Positions 5,351-7,434 of a stretch of 7,434 bases of DNA are shown piece after piece; the first letter of the stretch is position 1, and each line of letters opens with the position of its first letter. The stretch spans positions 1 through 7,434 of the forward strand of contig JAGUUJ010000091.1 in assembly GCA_020063525.1 (NCBI GenBank). Reading direction: 5' to 3'. The position numbers were made by a program, and so were the translations under genes. The notes under the pieces were generated by a model that worked only from the letters and a program-made list of their open reading frames with translations, was not told where the DNA came from and made no database searches. This stretch comes from Candidatus Omnitrophota bacterium (GTDB lineage: Bacteria; Omnitrophota; Gorgyraeia; Gygaellales; Profunditerraquicolaceae).

Positions 5351-5366
5351 GAAGGGACCGTCCCTG
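5350..5366. repeat. TGAAGGGAC palindrome, copy 2
   Basis: TGAAGGGACCGTCCCTG forms AGGGAC-C-GTCCCT and is 15 of 17 identical to 4418-4434. It directly abuts the terminator. The two copies bracket 4435-5349. Confidence 0.55.
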
Positions 5367-5402
5367 AAGAGACCAATTGAAAGAACTGCCCCTTTTATCT
5401 CC

Positions 5403-5431
5403 TTGATTTTAGTCTTAAGTAGCGTTAAAAT
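5403..5431 (+). promoter_or_regulatory. Candidate promoter upstream of the radC remnant
   Basis: TTGATT (5403-5408) and TAAAAT (5426-5431) are separated by 17 bp, matching the vegetative consensus at 4/6 and 5/6. The start of transcription would fall near 5438, shortly before ATG 5445. It may be a surviving promoter of the decayed radC. Confidence 0.4.
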
Positions 5432-5444
5432 AGCCCTACAATAG

Positions 5445-6138
5445 ATGAATTGGTGGAAGAAAATAAATAAGAAAAAGACTGTTAGAAAATCCTATTTTAC
5501 TCGTCTATTATGGTAGAAACATATAATTCAATATGGCTCGGGGCGGCTTTCTAATTCCGAGCTTTTAGCCTTATTACTAAGGTCTGGCAAAAAAGGTGAA
5601 AATGTAATCAGTTTGGCAAATAATGTATTAAAAAAATATAAAGCCGAAAATTTACCAAATTTAACCTATGAAGAACTCAAAAACTTTCCTGGCTTAGGTC
5701 CAGCCAAGGCCTGCGAGATTATCGCTTGTTTTGAATTAGGAAAGAGGCTTTTGAAAGACAAAGTCGCAGGACTTTATTTAAAGCCAGAGGATATATGGAA
5801 AGAATTAAAAGATATAAGAGAGCATAAAAAAGAACATTTTGTTATTTTTTATTTAGATAGCCGTAATCAGTAAATAAAAAGAGATTATCTCTGTAGGTTC
5901 TCTTAACGCTACCTTAGTTCACTCCAGAGAAGTCTTTGAGCCGGCAGTTAAAAACTTAGCTGCCCAAGTCATTTTAGCGCATAATCATCCTTCCGGCGAT
6001 CCGGAGCCATCCGAAGATGACTTAGAGCTTAATAAGCGATTAGTGGAAGCAGGGAAGATTCTAGGAATAGCAGTCATGGACCATATTGTTGTATCAAAAA
6101 GTGGTTATTTTAGCTTTAAAGAACAGAAATTGTTATAA
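5445..6138 (+). pseudogene. radC: Broken RadC (JAB/MPN-type DNA repair-associated protein)
   Basis: RadC-family proteins combine a helix-hairpin-helix domain with a C-terminal JAB/MPN metalloprotease-like domain. They are common on mobile elements, and their exact role is unsettled. Homology starts at about 5532 with YGSGRLSNSELLALLLRSGK, followed by the helix-hairpin-helix (FPGLGPAKACEI) and EHFVIFYLDSRNQ. This frame stops at TAA 5871-5873. The protein resumes at 5881 in another frame with EIISVGSLNATLVHSREVFE, the intact metal-binding motif HNHPSGDPEPSEDD (from 5980), and MDHIVVSKSGYFSF, ending at TAA 6136-6138. The short A/T-rich interval 5871-5880 contains a stop in both relevant frames and a net frameshift. 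Upstream, ATG 5445 is in the same frame, but an in-frame TAG (5514-5516) separates it from the homology, and the usual RPREKL box is not readable. At least two lesions therefore inactivate the gene. A shorter product from TTG 5613 is conceivable but would lack the active site. Confidence 0.85.
5479..5519 (+). repeat. Imperfect 41-bp direct repeat, copy 2 (in the broken radC 5' region)
   Basis: Partner of 4453-4493, offset by exactly 1,026 bp. The conserved part is CGTCTATTATGGTAGAAA (5502-5519), with one difference. It carries the in-frame TAG (5514-5516) that interrupts the radC frame and lies where the conserved RadC N-terminal box should be. Confidence 0.5.
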
Positions 6139-6172
6139 ATAGCTTGACTTTTTATAATTATTTTGCTAAATT
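6130..6172 (+). promoter_or_regulatory. Overlapping promoter candidates for the abiE operon
   Basis: Two vegetative-type promoters are possible. TTGTTA (6130-6135) and TATAAT (6153-6158) have a 17-bp spacer and the perfect -10. TTGACT (6144-6149) and TAAATT (6167-6172) also have a 17-bp spacer. The first would give a leader of about 14 nt. The second would start transcription at about the ATG itself (6179), making a leaderless mRNA. No Shine-Dalgarno is present either way. Confidence 0.5.
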
Positions 6173-6177
6173 AGCAA
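6163..6177. promoter_or_regulatory. Perfect palindrome, putative AbiEi operator
   Basis: TTGCTAAATTAGCAA is a perfect 7-1-7 palindrome covering a -10 box and the expected transcription start, 1 bp before the antitoxin ATG. Its core GCTAAATTAG is repeated at 6182-6191 inside the first codons. AbiEi antitoxins are known to repress their own promoter by binding inverted repeats. Binding here is inferred. Confidence 0.45.
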
Positions 6178-6178
6178 T

Positions 6179-6778
6179 ATGGCTAAATTAGTGAATTGGT
6201 ATCTATTTGAGAGAAAATTAAAGGAAAAAGGCCTGGTTATATTTTCACCGCTAGATGTAAGGCGAATTTTTGGCGTTAGCAAGGTGGCAGCGACGTTTCT
6301 CATCCACCGCTACACAAAAAAGGGGTTTACCAAGCGCCTCAAGAGAGGCATCTATGCACTTTATGACACTTCGGTCCCTGACATCTACCTCGCCAACAAG
6401 TTATATGAACCATCCTATGTTTCCTTGGAGTTTGCGTTATCTTTCCATCAAGTTATCCCCGAAACCGTATATGAAATTACCTCGGTAAGTACGAAGCCAA
6501 CAAGGCAATTTAGCGCATTGGGAAAAACGTTTTCTTATCATCGTATAAAGAAGGAGGCTTTTACTGGCTATACTGTTTATCGTCAAGGAGATATTAGCGC
6601 GTTGATTGCCGAGCCGGAAAAAGCATTTGCAGACCTTACTTATTTACGTTTGAGGAAAAAGAAAAAATTACTGAGTCGGTTTGATAAAGAAAAAATTAAT
6701 CCGAAGAAAGCATTGCGCTACGCTAAATTATTTAATAATGAAAAACTCACTAGTGTTATAAAAACAACACTTCGATGA
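6179..6778 (+). CDS. AbiEi-like antitoxin and transcriptional regulator
   Basis: This is the antitoxin half of an AbiE-type toxin-antitoxin system. AbiEi proteins have an N-terminal winged helix-turn-helix that represses the operon and a C-terminal domain needed to neutralise the nucleotidyltransferase toxin. At 199 residues it has the usual length. The winged helix occupies about residues 1-60, with VIFSPLDVRRIFGVSKVAAT as the helix-turn-helix and the wing KRLKRGIYALYD. The middle contains YEPSYVSLEFALSFHQVIPE, typical of the family (the Y.a.lsal..hgl.pe pattern). The later part includes IAEPEKAFADLTYLRLRKKK, typical of the conserved antitoxin domain. The ATG at 6179 is the only sensible start and lies within the promoter-operator region, with no ribosome binding site. 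Its stop overlaps the toxin start by ATGA, so the two are translationally coupled. The family assignment is strong from both sequence and the neighbouring toxin. Confidence 0.85.
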   Translation: MAKLVNWYLFERKLKEKGLVIFSPLDVRRIFGVSKVAATFLIHRYTKKGFTKRLKRGIYALYDTSVPDIYLANKLYEPSYVSLEFALSFHQVIPETVYEITSVSTKPTRQFSALGKTFSYHRIKKEAFTGYTVYRQGDISALIAEPEKAFADLTYLRLRKKKKLLSRFDKEKINPKKALRYAKLFNNEKLTSVIKTTLR

Positions 6779-7434
6779 TTACCCAAGACGCTATTAAAAA
6801 ATTAGCAACTCAATATCGCACAAGTGAATTCCCGAATATAGTCCGGGAATATTTCCAGCATCTCTTCCTTTCACAATTATATAGGCTGGAGAAGTCAGCT
6901 AATCTTCTTTTTAAAGGTGGCACAGCGCTGCAAATTATCTATGGCAGCCCGCGATTTTCAGAAGATTTAGATTTTTCAATTTTCCACGTAGAACAATATA
7001 TCCAAAAGAAATTTATAGAAGATTTATTTGCTACGGTATTAGCGGAAATTGAAAATACTGGCATTAAGGTAGAGCTCGGTCCAAAGCCGGGTAGAACAGC
7101 CGAAGGTTATTATGGCGACGCAACATTTCATATATACGATTATCAACCCATTTCAGTATCAATAAATATTTCTTCGCGGAATGGGCGAGACGTCAAAGGA
7201 GAAATAGATAGTGTTGCGAACGATTTCGTTCCAACCTATAATATTTTCCACCTTTCTCAGGAATCGTTAGTGGATGAGAAGATATTTGATGCACTCTTGC
7301 GTCGTGGGAAAGCTCGTGATTTTTACGATTTGTATTTCATTATGAGAAAGGGGCTTCTTTCCGCAGGACAGAAGGTACGGTTGAATGAAAAGAAAGATGA
7401 GATCATAAAAAGCTCCGAAAAAGTCGATTTCTAC
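6775..7434 (+). CDS. AbiEii-like nucleotidyltransferase toxin (3' partial)
   Basis: This is the toxin half of the AbiE pair, a member of the AbiEii/AbiGii (MenT-like) nucleotidyltransferase family (Pfam PF08843). In studied relatives the toxin is bacteriostatic and provides abortive phage defence, and some MenT members transfer nucleotides onto tRNA 3' ends. The 220 visible residues start at ATG 6775 in an ATGA overlap with the antitoxin stop and are open to the window edge, so the C-terminus is missing (the family usually has around 250-300 residues). The nucleotidyltransferase signature is intact: KGGTAL (residues 47-52) followed by SEDLDFS (62-68), whose D64 and D66 should bind metal. Another family block, DEKIFDALLRRGKARDFYDL, lies at 167-186 and continues YFI. 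No lesion is seen, so the system may be functional in contrast to the broken radC before it. Confidence 0.9.
   Translation, partial: MITQDAIKKLATQYRTSEFPNIVREYFQHLFLSQLYRLEKSANLLFKGGTALQIIYGSPRFSEDLDFSIFHVEQYIQKKFIEDLFATVLAEIENTGIKVELGPKPGRTAEGYYGDATFHIYDYQPISVSINISSRNGRDVKGEIDSVANDFVPTYNIFHLSQESLVDEKIFDALLRRGKARDFYDLYFIMRKGLLSAGQKVRLNEKKDEIIKSSEKVDFY

Noticed and set aside
5419..5912. 10-bp inverted repeat GTAGCGTTAA (5419-5428) and TTAACGCTAC (5903-5912) flanking part of radC
   Set aside because: Matches of this length are expected many times by chance in a window of this size, and one copy is inside RadC coding sequence.
6270..6488. 72-codon open frame inside the antitoxin gene
   Set aside because: Fully contained in the clearly recognised AbiEi-like gene, Ser/Pro-rich shadow.
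1..7434. CRISPR array, insertion sequence with transposase, or plasmid origin
   Set aside because: No regularly spaced direct repeats, no transposase motif, and no iteron series seen; the replication-like winged-helix protein alone does not show an origin.

Overview
The window reads as a moderately AT-rich bacterial chromosome segment using the standard code, with every recognisable gene on the + strand. The combination of a DUF2062 protein, a stand-alone NIL-domain protein, a DUF3108 protein and a VanZ-like protein, together with short GGGAC-type palindromes, fits an uncultured lineage such as Candidatus Omnitrophota. No marker gene fixes the phylum, so this assignment is inference only.

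Left part (1-3109), ordinary housekeeping or envelope genes: the C-terminus of a larger unidentified protein, a DUF2062 membrane protein overlapping a NIL-domain gene and ending in a clear intrinsic terminator, a DUF3108 exported protein, a VanZ-like membrane protein, and an unrecognised four-helix membrane protein with a textbook Shine-Dalgarno and an extended -10 promoter.

Middle (3110-4434), decay and transfer: a frameshifted iron-sulfur flavoprotein (FMN reductase family) remnant, a long palindrome, a lysine-rich decayed stretch, a signal-peptide fragment, and a winged-helix protein with C-rich codon use unlike its neighbours. That gene's stop codon lies inside a TGAAGGGAC-type palindrome.

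Right-middle (4435-5366): a 228-residue protein whose C-terminal half resembles the BECR/RelE-like nuclease fold of phage-type PBECR domains. It is followed by a compact RNA-like segment that can fold into a pseudoknot, then a very strong intrinsic terminator and a second copy of the TGAAGGGAC palindrome. The region just before this gene is also repeated, imperfectly, 1,026 bp downstream near the 5' end of a broken radC. This is the best place in the window for something undescribed: a candidate RNase-fold protein paired with a structured RNA.

Right end (5445-7434): a radC pseudogene (in-frame stop plus frameshift, with the metalloprotease motif still readable), then an AbiE-type toxin-antitoxin operon. 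The AbiEi-like antitoxin gene is complete. The AbiEii nucleotidyltransferase toxin starts by ATGA overlap and runs off the window edge with its catalytic motifs visible. The antitoxin start codon sits directly on a perfect 15-bp palindrome that overlaps the promoter, a plausible autoregulatory operator. Overall, 3110-7434 looks like an accessory or defence island with gene decay, following a stable segment.
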